From NCBI GenBank assembly GCA_963753485.1, contig CAVWCL010000012.1, positions 62,001 to 126,000 of the forward strand: DNA of 64,000 nucleotides, written 5' to 3'. Made by a program: the position numbers and the translations under genes. The notes under the pieces were generated by a model. It saw only the letters and a program-made list of their open reading frames with translations. It was not told the DNA's origin and did not search any database. Positions 52,246-60,730 of this stretch are shown in pieces. Origin of the DNA: CAWDLX01 sp963753485. Its GTDB lineage: Bacteria; Actinomycetota; Actinomycetes; Mycobacteriales; Micromonosporaceae. The number at the start of each line of letters is the position of its first letter. Within the stretch, counting starts at the first letter, position 1.

Positions 52246-53568
52246 TTATGCCGCAGCGCCGACAGGATCGGCGTCACGGGCGGTACGGGGATGGGCGTGT
52301 CGGCGCAGAGCGGCCACGAGGTCGTTCATCTGCTTGTGGCCCTTGACCCGCCGGAACGAACGCTGCGCGTTGAGCATGCCGGCGGCGGTCCAGCGCAGCA
52401 CCATCTGCCCGTCACGCCAGCGGCTGACGTTACGGTTCGTGGTCCGAGCGATGGAGATCATCGACTCGATGGGGTTGCTGCTGGTCAGCGTGGCCGCCAG
52501 CGTGCCGGTGATGCCCAGCCGCGCCACGGTGAGCAGCTCGGGCAGCCCCTCGCGCAGCGACGCGGCCGCACCCGGGTGCTTGCGCTCCAACGCGGTCGCC
52601 AGCGCCTTGGCATCACGTAGCCCGGCCGCCGCGTCCGGGTTGCTCAACGCCCGAACCAGCTTGAGATCGACCCACTCCCGCTCCGACTCGGGCAGATGCT
52701 CCTTCACATTCCGTCTCTTGTGGACAGTACAGCGTTGGATGGCGGCGTTGGCGCCGAACACCGACGTCACCGCCGCCGACAACGCCTTGGCCCCGTCGAT
52801 GACCACCAGCAGCCCGTCCTCGGCGTCCAGGCCACGGCCGACGAGGTCGGCCAGCAGATGCTTGGCCACCGTCTTGTTCTCCGTCGACCCTTCCCACAGC
52901 CCGACCGGCACCTTGGTGCCATCGGCGGTGATGGCCAACGCCACCACGCAGCAGTGCTCGGCGATGTGCTCCCCGTCGATCATCAGCACCCTGATGTCCA
53001 ACGGCGCCAAGTCCCGGGCCAGCAACTCGGCCAGGGCGGTCTTGGTCTGGGCCACGAACCGGCGCGAGATCGCCGACCGGCTCGTGGCCGATGCTGCCTC
53101 CTCCACCGCCGCGCCAACCGGCTCGGCCGCCGCCGGATGCCGGCGGGTGGCCAGCCCAGCCAGCATCCGCTCCATCACCACCGCCGACAGCTGGTCCTCG
53201 CCGGCGAACAGGCTGTACGCCGACAGCGGCACCTCATGGCCGTCCATGGTCCGGGCCCGCGGCCGGGTCACCGGTACCCGCCGGCCACCCAGCACCACCG
53301 ACCCCTTCTCCCGGCCGTGCCGAACCGCGGTCCGGTCGGCGTCGTGGCGGCCCTTCGGCCCGCACACCACCCCGATCTCGGCGTCGAAGATCGTCTGCAT
53401 CACCGCCATCCCGGCGGCCACGCTCATCGCCAGCAGCCCCTCCCGAGCCACCGCCCCAATGTCGGCCAGCGTCAACTGAATCTCGGCCGGCAGCTCGACA
53501 CCCAACTGCCTGGCCTGCTCGGCGGTGTCGGTCGTCGACACCACCCGCAGAGTCGGTACGGTTTTCAC
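52246..53568 (-). CDS. IS256-family (mutator-type) transposase
   Basis: 440 residues from GTG 53568. The mutator transposase core is intact: LMIDGEHIAEHC (first Asp), VVIDGAKALSAAV (second Asp), the RCTVHKRRNVKEHL signature, and SSNPIESMISIARTTNRNV near the Glu. N-terminal DNA-binding helices precede it. The gene fills the element and has no frameshift, so it may still be active. It lies between the tRNA fragment and an IstB remnant. Confidence 0.9.
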   Translation of the reverse strand: MKTVPTLRVVSTTDTAEQARQLGVELPAEIQLTLADIGAVAREGLLAMSVAAGMAVMQTIFDAEIGVVCGPKGRHDADRTAVRHGREKGSVVLGGRRVPVTRPRARTMDGHEVPLSAYSLFAGEDQLSAVVMERMLAGLATRRHPAAAEPVGAAVEEAASATSRSAISRRFVAQTKTALAELLARDLAPLDIRVLMIDGEHIAEHCCVVALAITADGTKVPVGLWEGSTENKTVAKHLLADLVGRGLDAEDGLLVVIDGAKALSAAVTSVFGANAAIQRCTVHKRRNVKEHLPESEREWVDLKLVRALSNPDAAAGLRDAKALATALERKHPGAAASLREGLPELLTVARLGITGTLAATLTSSNPIESMISIARTTNRNVSRWRDGQMVLRWTAAGMLNAQRSFRRVKGHKQMNDLVAALRRHAHPRTARDADPVGAAA

Positions 53569-53639
53569 AGCGGTCCCCTTCCTTGCGTGATCCTTGGCGG
53601 GTTCACCGGAGACCTACCACTCGGAAGGCCTCAGGTGGG

Positions 53640-53674
53640 GGACCGCCACTCAACTTCTACGAGGATCGGGACAC
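53640..53674 (-). repeat. IS256-family right inverted repeat
   Basis: 35 bases, partner of 52202-52236. Confidence 0.8.
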
Positions 53675-53693
53675 GCTCGACACGCGAACGGCG

Positions 53694-53905
53694 TCAACCC
53701 AAGACAGTCTGCGTTGCCTTGGTGACCACGACCGTGGCGTGGCGTGGTGCAGGAGCCGGTCGAGCAGCCTGGTCGCGGTGGCGTGTTCGGGGAGGTACTG
53801 TCCCCATTGGCCTGGGCCGGTGACTGGCGACGCCGAGCGCGCGGCGTTCGTAGCCGGCGGCGGCGAACAGGAACAGCAGTTGGGTGCCGGTATCGTGGCG
53901 GCCGC
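53694..53905 (-). pseudogene. IS21-type IstB ATPase, C-terminal remnant with frameshifts
   Basis: Minus-strand frames together give LLFLFAAAGYERRALGVASH, then in a second frame WGQYLPEHATATRLLDRLLH, then back to HATVVVTK, matching the end of IstB-like helper ATPases (YERRSLxVxSxxxFxxWGxxLPxxTxAxxLLDRLLHH). At least two frameshifts separate the pieces. It lies between the IS256 element and the P450 gene. Confidence 0.6.
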
Positions 53906-55027
53906 TCACGCGCGAAACCAGAGCCACAGCGGCCCGGCTGGGCGCAGGGTAATGCTGGACCGGATGTGCGGATCCCCGCGTAGCCGATCCAGGTGCCCAT
54001 CGCAGAACGGATCCAGCGCCATGTGCAGCATGTACTTCGCCAGATGTGCGCCCAGGCAGGTGCGCCGGCCGGCGCTGAACGGAATGTATGCCCACGCGGG
54101 CCGGCCGGCGGTGAACCGATCCGGTCGGAAGGCGGTCGGATCGGGCCACAGGTCCGGGTCGCGGTGGGTCAGGAGCGGCGAGTAGAGCACCATCGTTCCG
54201 GCCGGCAGGTCCACCCCGCTCGCCTGGGTGTCGCGGTGTGCGATCCGGCTGCCGAGCCACCCGGCTGGATATAGCCGCAGGGTTTCATCTATCGCCAGCC
54301 CCAGCACGTCGCGGTGGCACCACCGGGGCTCGTCCGCTAGGTGCCACAACGCCCAGGCGAGGGTATGCGCGGTCGTGTCGTACCCGGCGGCGAGGGCTAC
54401 CCGGATCTCCTCCACCGCATTGTCCACACTCGACATGGCTGCGGCGATCGTGCCCTCCGGCGGGTCCGACAGCACGCGGGCGATTGCGGCGTTGAGCCGG
54501 CGGAACAGCAGTGGACGCGGCAGTAGCGGTCCGGGATTCTTCAACTGCAGCGGGGCGAGAAAGTCCGCGAGCATGCGGTCGGGCACGCGCCCGTCGAAGA
54601 AGGCGGCACCGAGCATCCGCCGGACCACCAGGCTGGACCAGGACAGTGCTTCGAACGGCCCTGTTGGCTGATGTGGCAGTACGGCTACCTGGAGCCGATC
54701 GACCATCGGTGCGATGGCGCGAGAGTGAAAGTATGGGTTGAGTTCGCGGCGGCGAGGGTCGTGTTCGGGCACGTCGCTTTGCACGATTCCGCCGGATAGG
54801 TATGGGGTGAGCCTGCTCAGGCTGCCCTGGCTGCGAAAGGTATCCAGGTCGCCGAGCACCGCGCGGTTCCACTCGGGGCGGTAGCCGACAATGACCGGAC
54901 GCCATAGCCGGAGCCGGAACACGGGACCGGTCCGCGCGCCATCGATGAGCAGCCGAACCGGATCGGCGGTCCACCGCCATAGGTGGCCGAGCATTGGGGT
55001 GGTGGCGGGTTCCGGCAACGACCTCAT
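53906..55027 (-). CDS. Cytochrome P450, probable carotenoid-modifying
   Basis: About 373 residues. I-helix AAGYDTTAHTLAW (AGxDTT), ExxR in DETLRLYP, and heme loop IPFSAGRRTCLGAHLA with the axial Cys are all intact. The protein is short at the N-terminus and has no membrane anchor, as usual for bacterial P450s. The ATG overlaps the glycosyltransferase stop (ATGA), so it is the last gene of the carotenoid operon. It probably hydroxylates a carotenoid end group to make the glycosylation site (inference). Confidence 0.85.
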   Translation of the reverse strand: MRSLPEPATTPMLGHLWRWTADPVRLLIDGARTGPVFRLRLWRPVIVGYRPEWNRAVLGDLDTFRSQGSLSRLTPYLSGGIVQSDVPEHDPRRRELNPYFHSRAIAPMVDRLQVAVLPHQPTGPFEALSWSSLVVRRMLGAAFFDGRVPDRMLADFLAPLQLKNPGPLLPRPLLFRRLNAAIARVLSDPPEGTIAAAMSSVDNAVEEIRVALAAGYDTTAHTLAWALWHLADEPRWCHRDVLGLAIDETLRLYPAGWLGSRIAHRDTQASGVDLPAGTMVLYSPLLTHRDPDLWPDPTAFRPDRFTAGRPAWAYIPFSAGRRTCLGAHLAKYMLHMALDPFCDGHLDRLRGDPHIRSSITLRPAGPLWLWFRA

Positions 55028-56103
55028 GTGTAGCTGCGGCCTTTCCAGCGCGCCGTGCGGCGCAGCGCCTGCAGATAGACTGGCAAGGCCGCTGGCGCGG
55101 TAATCGGGACAAGGACCGCCTCGCCGTAGGAGCCGCGGCCGGTTTTCGTGTTGACCAGCAGCCGTTCGACCAGCCCGGCCAGCGCCGCGAACTGCCAGCT
55201 CCGACCGCGATTCCAGCGCAGCCATGGCACGGTGTACGCCGCGAGGTGCCACGCGGCGCTGGCCAGCAGCGCCAGGTTGCTTCCGCCGTGCGCCGACCTC
55301 AGGCTCTTACCCAGCCCCCGCACCGCCGAACCGTAGTCGGTGTACATCCGCGCCGCGACCACATCGCCGCCAAGAGCGAGGCCGAGCTTGCGCCCCATCG
55401 CCCGCGTGCGCCGTGCCAAAGCGACGTCCTCGACGATCTGCCCAGCGACGGCCCGGTGCCCGCCGATCGCGCGGTACGCATCCCGGTGGAACGCCAGGAG
55501 TTGACCATTCGCAGTGGCCGCCGCAGGCACGGGCACGTCGAGCAGACGGTGCGGAAGGAATGCGAGCAGCGTTTCGTCGATCAGTGGGACCAGCAGGCGC
55601 TCCCCCAGCGTGCGCGCGTCCTGACGCGGAAATACCGAGAAGACGTCGGCACGTTGCCCGCGCATCTCGGCCCAGACGGCGTCGATCGCCCCGTGGCCGA
55701 GCGTCACATCGGCGTCGCAGAAGATCAGCAGATCGCCGGACGCGACGGCAGCGAGCTGGTGACAGGCCCAGTTCTTTCCGATCCAGCCGGGTGGCCGTTC
55801 GTCTCCGGACAGCAGCCGAAGTCGCGGGTCGGCGAAGCCGGCCACGACCCGCCCCGTCGCGTCGGTGGAGTTGTCGTCGAGGACGAGGATCTCCTCGGCC
55901 GGCTGGGTGAGCAGGCTGGGCAGGGTATGCGGCAGGCGCGCCGCCTCGTCCCGGGCTGGCACGAGGATCGAGGTGCGCGGCCGACCGCCTGCCCGATCGC
56001 CTGCTGCCAGGGTCGGGAATGCGCCGAGATTGCCGACCAGGCCGGCGAGCTTGACGGCGTGATACGCCACGACCAGCGCGGCTACGACGGCCATGGCAAC
56101 CAC
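55024..56103 (-). CDS. Family 2 glycosyltransferase, probable carotenoid glycosyltransferase
   Basis: A 359-residue membrane GT2: an N-terminal TM helix, then TSILVPARDEAARLP, LVLDDNSTDAT, IFCDADVTLG (DxD) and IVEDVALARR, followed by C-terminal hydrophobic segments. This layout is that of CrtQ/CruC-type enzymes that glycosylate carotenoids. It is followed by the P450 and preceded by the acyltransferase. GTG 56103 or ATG 56094 are possible starts. Confidence 0.8.
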   Translation of the reverse strand: MVAMAVVAALVVAYHAVKLAGLVGNLGAFPTLAAGDRAGGRPRTSILVPARDEAARLPHTLPSLLTQPAEEILVLDDNSTDATGRVVAGFADPRLRLLSGDERPPGWIGKNWACHQLAAVASGDLLIFCDADVTLGHGAIDAVWAEMRGQRADVFSVFPRQDARTLGERLLVPLIDETLLAFLPHRLLDVPVPAAATANGQLLAFHRDAYRAIGGHRAVAGQIVEDVALARRTRAMGRKLGLALGGDVVAARMYTDYGSAVRGLGKSLRSAHGGSNLALLASAAWHLAAYTVPWLRWNRGRSWQFAALAGLVERLLVNTKTGRGSYGEAVLVPITAPAALPVYLQALRRTARWKGRSYT

Positions 56104-56756
56104 CGGAGCGCTGCGTCGATACGCTCTTCGATGCTGCGCCGGCCATCAACCATGAGCCGGTATCCCGCCAGCGGCCGCCGCGGGTCCGCGGCCGCTACCT
56201 GTTCATCGAATTCGGATAGCTGATCGGCGAGGGCTCGCTTCAACCGCTGGGTCACTGCGCCAAGCTCCCCGGCCCCGTCCACGCTGGAACACGACACGTA
56301 CGCCTCGGGCGCCTGGTGCCCCCGCAACAGCACGCGGGCGCCGACGGCGTAGAGCGGGACGCCGGCCCGGCGGGCGTACCAGGCGGCGCCGTCGGCGAGA
56401 AGGCCGAGGCCTCCAGCCTGCCGCAGTTCCCCTTCGGGATAGATCACCAGGACTCGCCCTCGGCCAAGGTAGGCCAGCCCGCTTCGGGGCTCGGCCGTGC
56501 CGAAGACGCCCAGGCGGCGGGTGAACGAGTACCGCTGCAGGTTGTCCTGCTGCATGATCAGACATGCGGTACGGCCCCACCGGTCGAGCAGAACTGACGC
56601 CACGAACGGGTCCCACCAGCTGTGATGGTTGGCGGCCCAGACGAACGGTCCGGGTGGGGGCTGGCCGCGCACCCAGACGCCGCGAAGCCCGCGCCGCACC
56701 ATGCCGGCGAAGCCGCGTCGCAGGGCGTGGGCAATGGGGTCCGTGCGTTCAGGCAT
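56082..56756 (-). CDS. PlsC-like acyltransferase, probable carotenoid glycoside acyltransferase
   Basis: About 224 residues of the lysophospholipid acyltransferase fold: NHHSWWDPF carries the catalytic HX4D, GRGRVLVIYPEGELRQ the PEG motif. In staphyloxanthin biosynthesis an acyltransferase (CrtO) and a glycosyltransferase (CrtQ) act in sequence, and this operon pairs the same two functions, so I propose acylation of the sugar. ATG 56756 overlaps the cyclase subunit gene by eight bases. A role in phospholipid synthesis is the alternative. Confidence 0.7.
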   Translation of the reverse strand: MPERTDPIAHALRRGFAGMVRRGLRGVWVRGQPPPGPFVWAANHHSWWDPFVASVLLDRWGRTACLIMQQDNLQRYSFTRRLGVFGTAEPRSGLAYLGRGRVLVIYPEGELRQAGGLGLLADGAAWYARRAGVPLYAVGARVLLRGHQAPEAYVSCSSVDGAGELGAVTQRLKRALADQLSEFDEQVAAADPRRPLAGYRLMVDGRRSIEERIDAALRWLPWPS

Positions 56757-57069
56757 CGTCGGCTGGCCTGCGCAGCTGATGCCATCGCCACAGCAGCAGG
56801 GTGAGCGTGACGAGCGCGAATGCGAACCCGAAATCTTCGATCGGGATGTTCCACGGGACACGGATCCCCGACGTGGCGTACGGACTGTACGACACGATCG
56901 GCGTGCTCCCCTGAGTGAGCCAACCATCAACGGGCACCTGAAACGTCAGCGTGATGGCCATGGCGGCCCAATACCGGCGCTGGCGCAGCAGGCCGGTGCG
57001 CAGCACAGCTCCCTCAAGCGCCACGACGGCGATCGCGGCGGCGATCGCGGCGAGCGTGTACTCAGGCAT
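56749..57069 (-). CDS. crtYd: Lycopene cyclase domain subunit (CrtYd-like)
   Basis: 106 residues, three TM helices, ending in IVSYSPYATSGIRVPWNIPI and EDFGFAFAL: the PxE(E/D) motif of heterodimeric actinobacterial lycopene cyclases. It overlaps the partner gene by eight bases. The pair cyclises lycopene ends to beta-type rings (CrtYc/Yd) or, in related forms, makes C50 carotenoids; sequence alone does not decide. Confidence 0.75.
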   Translation of the reverse strand: MPEYTLAAIAAAIAVVALEGAVLRTGLLRQRRYWAAMAITLTFQVPVDGWLTQGSTPIVSYSPYATSGIRVPWNIPIEDFGFAFALVTLTLLLWRWHQLRRPADDA

Positions 57070-57418
57070 GGTCGTCACCGCCGCCGACTGTGCGGAGGGG
57101 TCGGCGGACCCGCAGCACGCCCAGCGCCTCATAGGTGAGCACGGCACACACAGGCACCACCAGGAAGAACAACCACTCCTCGATGGGCAGGCCTGCCATC
57201 CATACACCGATCAGGTAGCGCTGAGCGAACCACCAGTCCCCGCGCGCCGTCGCGATCGCATCGCAGGCGACGAAGACGACCAGGACAGGCGCCAGAGTGG
57301 CCGCCAGTAGCCGCGGACGCCGGTACACCCTGGCCCCGAGCCCGAACTCCAGCGGCAACGTCACTGCAGTGCACGCGGCGAGCACGGCCAAATACCGCAG
57401 CGAATTCATCGTCGACAT
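57062..57418 (-). CDS. crtYc: Lycopene cyclase domain subunit (CrtYc-like)
   Basis: 118 residues with three TM helices and GLPIEEWLFFLVVPV (PxEE, the conserved acidic pair). Its start overlaps the stop of crtB by one base (TGATG). It is the first of the two split-cyclase genes and its charged tail abuts the start of the second. Confidence 0.75.
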   Translation of the reverse strand: MSTMNSLRYLAVLAACTAVTLPLEFGLGARVYRRPRLLAATLAPVLVVFVACDAIATARGDWWFAQRYLIGVWMAGLPIEEWLFFLVVPVCAVLTYEALGVLRVRRPLRTVGGGDDHA

Positions 57419-58398
57419 CACCCGCCCGGCACTACGCCTGGCTCGGCGTCGGGCGTGGCGCCAAGGGTGCGCCCGGTCGGAGGCTGGCGACCGGAGGCCA
57501 CGTGGATCGGGGTCCCTGGCGGGGTGAGCAGGCTCCGCATGGCGATGCGGACCCGTCGGCGGGTGGGGACCACGGCGCGGTGGGTGAACACGTCGTAGCC
57601 GACCCGTTCGACCTCGTCGAGGATGCCGGCGTAGAGGTGGTAGGCGGTGCGGATGCATGCCTGCGAGGTGGGCGCCAGCATGGTAACCCCGGGGGCGGCG
57701 GCGGCGTAGTGGTCGCGGGCTCGGCCGACCTCGAAGGCGACAAGCTCTCGCACCGCCGGGCTGCACCCCCCTGCCCCGACCGCCCGGTGCAGGTCGGCCC
57801 GGCTGACCCCGAACCGGGCCAGGTCGGCCTGCGGCAGGTAGACCCGCCCGCGGCCCAGGTCCTCGGCCACATCGCGGACAAAGTTGGTCAGCTGAAACGC
57901 CAGGCCCAGCTGTCGGGCCGGCTCTCTGGCAGCCACCGGGTCGGCCGGGTCGAGAATGGGCAGCATCATCGTGCCGATCACCGCCGCCGAACCCTCCATG
58001 TAGGACAGCAGCGCCGCATAGTCGGCGTACTCGCACACGCGCAGGTCCATCGCCATGCTCGACAGAAACGTCGTGAAGTCGGCCGGGTCCAACCCCAACG
58101 TCGCGATCGTGTGCAGCACAGCCGGCAGCAGCTCATCCTCGACCGGCTCGCCGTGCAGTCCGGCCACGAACTGCCGCGACAACCGCGCCAACCGCGCCGC
58201 CCGCTCTAGCGGCTCGGCCCCCGCCCCATCGACGATCTCGTCGGCGTAGCGGGCAAAGCCGTACAACGCATGTACATGCGGCCGCTTCCACGCCGGCAAG
58301 AGCCGCGTCGCCAGGTAGTACGAACGTCCATGGCGGCGATGTAGCTCGCGACACCGCGCATAGGCCGCCGCTAAATCAGGTTGCACCCCGACCTCCAT
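57418..58398 (-). CDS. crtB: Phytoene synthase
   Basis: About 326 residues. Squalene/phytoene synthase motifs: GFARYADEIVDG (first Asp-rich motif), YMEGSAAVIGTMM, and QLTNFVRDVAEDLGRGRVYL (second DxxxD). It joins two geranylgeranyl diphosphates to phytoene, the committed step of carotenoid synthesis. It heads the crtB-crtYc-crtYd-acyltransferase-GT2-P450 operon. No desaturase (crtI) or GGPP synthase (crtE) is in the window; they must be elsewhere. ATG 58398 is used; the frame is open upstream without family features. Confidence 0.9.
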   Translation of the reverse strand: MEVGVQPDLAAAYARCRELHRRHGRSYYLATRLLPAWKRPHVHALYGFARYADEIVDGAGAEPLERAARLARLSRQFVAGLHGEPVEDELLPAVLHTIATLGLDPADFTTFLSSMAMDLRVCEYADYAALLSYMEGSAAVIGTMMLPILDPADPVAAREPARQLGLAFQLTNFVRDVAEDLGRGRVYLPQADLARFGVSRADLHRAVGAGGCSPAVRELVAFEVGRARDHYAAAAPGVTMLAPTSQACIRTAYHLYAGILDEVERVGYDVFTHRAVVPTRRRVRIAMRSLLTPPGTPIHVASGRQPPTGRTLGATPDAEPGVVPGG

Positions 58399-58465
58399 CG
58401 GCGGCCCTTGCTGTTGAGCCACCCCTGTCTCGATGGTGGCTGCAACGAGTGGCCCGCGGGCCGAG

Positions 58466-58681
58466 TTACTGCATTCCGGCACCGATCCGCGCGGCCAGGG
58501 ATCGGTTGAGACGCTGTCGGAGATCCACGATGCCTCGCGGGCGTTCGATCACGGCGTGGGCGTCCGCGCGCGACGGCACCATCTGCTCATCGCTGGCCCA
58601 TCGCGGCGGGGCGTCGAAGGGCGTCATGCACAGAATCTCTGTTGCCTGCTGCGGGTTAAGGCCGACCCGCAGTCTTCGCAC
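58466..58681 (-). CDS. Small hypothetical ORF
   Basis: GTG 58681, 71 residues, beginning VRRLRVGLNPQQATEILC, with an ATEILCMTPF segment and a basic C-terminus. It overlaps the last bases of the broken terC gene. No family recognised; it may be the remainder of a larger protein or spurious. Confidence 0.25.
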   Translation of the reverse strand: MRRLRVGLNPQQATEILCMTPFDAPPRWASDEQMVPSRADAHAVIERPRGIVDLRQRLNRSLAARIGAGMQ

Positions 58682-59659
58682 CAGTTCCCGTCGCTCCTGG
58701 AAGGTGATGCGCCTCGTCCTCGCCAGTGGGTGCGTCGGGTTGGGAGATCAGGCTCCACACGATCGAGACGGTGATGGTCGCGATGATCACGCCGAGTGTC
58801 ACGGGTATCGGCAGCTTACCGACCGGTGTCTCGGACAGGATGAGCTTTACGCCGGCGAAGGCCAGCAGGAACGCCGACCGTACTGCAGGTAGGTGAAGCG
58901 GCGCAGCAGCCCGGCGAGGCAGAATTAGAGGCTGCGCAGGCCGAGGATGGCGAAGGCGTTGGCGCTCCAGACGATGAACGTGCTCGTGGTGATCGCCAGG
59001 ATGGCGGCGACCGAGTCGATGGCGAAGATCAGGTCGGTCGCCTCGATCGCGACGAGGGCCACGAACAGCAGGGTCGCCACCCGCCTGCCGTTGACCCGGG
59101 CGAAGAACCTGTCGCCGTGGTAGCTGGCGTCTGTGGGGATGATGCGCCGGACGAGGCGGACGATCGGGTTGCGATCGGGATGGACCTCCTTGTCCCCCCG
59201 GAAGGCCATCTTGTATCCGGTGTAGACCAGGAACGCCCCGAACACGTAGGCGGTCCAGAAGAACGACTCCAGGAGGCCGGCGCCGACGAAGATGAAGGCG
59301 AGCCGGAAGACCAGGGCGCCGATGACGCCCCAGAACAGGACCTTGTGTTGATACGCCGCTGGGACGGCGAAGAAGCTGAAGATCAACGCGATGATGAAGA
59401 TGTTGTCGATGGACAGCGCTTTCTCGATCAGGTAGCCGGCGTAGTAGGCCTCGGCGACCTGGCCGCCCCGCCACAGCCACAGCACCATCCCGAACCCCAG
59501 ACCCGCGGCGACCCAGACACCCGACCACACGGCGGCCTCGCGGAACCCGATGACGTGGCTGTCGCGGTGTAGCAACAAGTCCACCGCGAGCATGGCCGCG
59601 ATCGCACCGGTGAGGACGAGCCACCCCCACGCTGGCACGGACATGGAAAGCTCGTTCAC
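58656..59659 (-). pseudogene. TerC-family membrane protein, broken by a nonsense codon and a frameshift
   Basis: From GTG 59659 (GTGA overlap with the CarH-type gene) 244 residues are intact: IEKALSIDNIFIIALIF, IEATDLIFAIDSVAAILAIT and NAFAILGLRSL, the conserved TerC helices with metal-binding Asp residues. Then comes TAA (58925-58927) where relatives have a Tyr codon, followed in frame by FCLAGLLRRFTYLQYG, then a one-base deletion near 58880, and in the next frame FLLAFAGVKLIL and VGKLPIPVTLGV to a stop at 58656. Two lesions make this a pseudogene unless the truncated form works. TerC proteins are Mn or Ca exporters of secretion-linked function. Confidence 0.75.
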
Positions 59660-60630
59660 TGTGGCGTCCTCCCCTTCGTGACGCGCTGGATCTCCCTGCC
59701 GGGACGGGTCCGATCGGGTGGCCGCAAGCCGGCCACACCGGCCGCGGCCACCCTGTGCGCCGCCGCGACGGGTGCGCCGGCCAAGAGCAGGGTGCCGGTG
59801 GACCGGGCGAGGTCCGTGGTCGCGGCGCGCCCCGCGATGGCGACCGGTGTTGTCGCGGCGAGGTCGCCAAGTGCCGGCGCGACCGCCTCCAACCTGCCGT
59901 CCATGACCGCGGCCAGCACAACCAATTCGGCACCCAGGGCGGCGGCGGTCTCGGAAACGGTCTGGACCGGGGTGTCAGCGCCGAGGAAGGTGACCCGCCA
60001 GCCGCCGCGTCGCAGCACGACGCCGAAGCTGACCAGGCCGATGTCGTGGCGCTCGTCCGACGGGCAGGCGAGCACGGCCCGCGGACCGCTGCCCTGATCC
60101 CAGGGCCGGTCGAGGCCGAGCAGACGTTCACGGATCAGGTTGCTGGCGAAATGTTCCTGTGCGACGGTGACCTCGCCGCGCTCCCACCCGTCACCGATCT
60201 CCCGGACGCCCGGCAGCATCACCTCGTCGAGGACGGTGTCGAGGGTGAACTCGGCGAGCAGCCTGTCGATCATAAAATGGGTTCGGCGGTCCTCGAAGGC
60301 GGCCAGCGCGGCCATCAGCTCCGTCCGGGCGGCGGCGAACCGGCCACTTTGCGCCGCAGTCCCGGCCACCGTCCCCGCGTCCGGCTTGCGCGCACCGGCC
60401 AGGGCCAGCCGTGCGGCCTGCGCGGGCGGAAAGCCGCGCTCGATCTCCGCGAGCATGGTTCGCACGATAGCCTCGTCCCAGGGGGAGTAGAGCCGGAAAC
60501 CGCCCGCCGAGCGCAGCGGGTCGAGCAGCCCGTACCGGCGTTCCCACGCCCGCAGCGTCTCCACCGTCACGCCGACCCGCTGAGCCAGCTCACCGATGTG
60601 GAACAGGCCGTCGACCGCCGCGTCCGCCAC
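59656..60630 (-). CDS. CarH-type B12-dependent light-sensing MerR regulator
   Basis: About 324 residues. A MerR helix-turn-helix (FHIGELAQRVGVTVETLRAW, then RRYGLLDP) is followed by a helical bundle with W149, E159 and H160 in the Wx9EH signature, and a B12 domain with the lower-ligand loop SDERHDIGL (H195). The W-to-H spacing equals that of T. thermophilus CarH. The residue after the Trp is Glu (E150) where that CarH has the His that becomes the upper ligand in light. GTG 60630 is used. CarH represses carotenoid genes in the dark. The gene is divergent from heliorhodopsin. Confidence 0.85.
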   Translation of the reverse strand: MADAAVDGLFHIGELAQRVGVTVETLRAWERRYGLLDPLRSAGGFRLYSPWDEAIVRTMLAEIERGFPPAQAARLALAGARKPDAGTVAGTAAQSGRFAAARTELMAALAAFEDRRTHFMIDRLLAEFTLDTVLDEVMLPGVREIGDGWERGEVTVAQEHFASNLIRERLLGLDRPWDQGSGPRAVLACPSDERHDIGLVSFGVVLRRGGWRVTFLGADTPVQTVSETAAALGAELVVLAAVMDGRLEAVAPALGDLAATTPVAIAGRAATTDLARSTGTLLLAGAPVAAAHRVAAAGVAGLRPPDRTRPGREIQRVTKGRTPQ

Positions 60631-60650
60631 GTCCTCACCCCCCTCATCTC

Positions 60651-60690
60651 TGTACAAAGATTAGACGCGTCGTACAGAGTTTGACTAGAC
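60651..60690. promoter_or_regulatory. Divergent carH/heliorhodopsin control region with direct repeats
   Basis: Two similar units 20 bases apart, TGTACAAAGATTAGAC (60651-60666) and CGTACAGAGTTTGAC (60671-60685), lie between the two divergent genes. CarH tetramers bind direct repeats near the promoter, so this is a candidate operator. Possible -10 boxes are TAATCT on the minus strand and TAGACT on the plus strand. Confidence 0.5.
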
Positions 60691-60730
60691 TACGCATGAC
60701 TGGACCGCGACCAAGGCGAAGGAGCGCACA

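Larger units (their letters stand above)
52202..53674 (-). mobile_element. Complete IS256-family insertion sequence
   Basis: A 1473-base element bounded by imperfect 35-base inverted repeats (52202-52236 and 53640-53674), with the inner part reading TTGAGTGxCGGTCC at both ends and the outer ends GTGTC. It carries one transposase gene. No 8-9 base target duplication is evident in the flanks, so it may have inserted by deletion or its flanks were rearranged afterwards. Confidence 0.85.

Noticed and set aside
52334..53823. Plus-strand frames opposite the IS256 transposase
   Set aside because: The transposase frame has all catalytic motifs; the opposite frames are low-complexity Arg/Pro/Ser.
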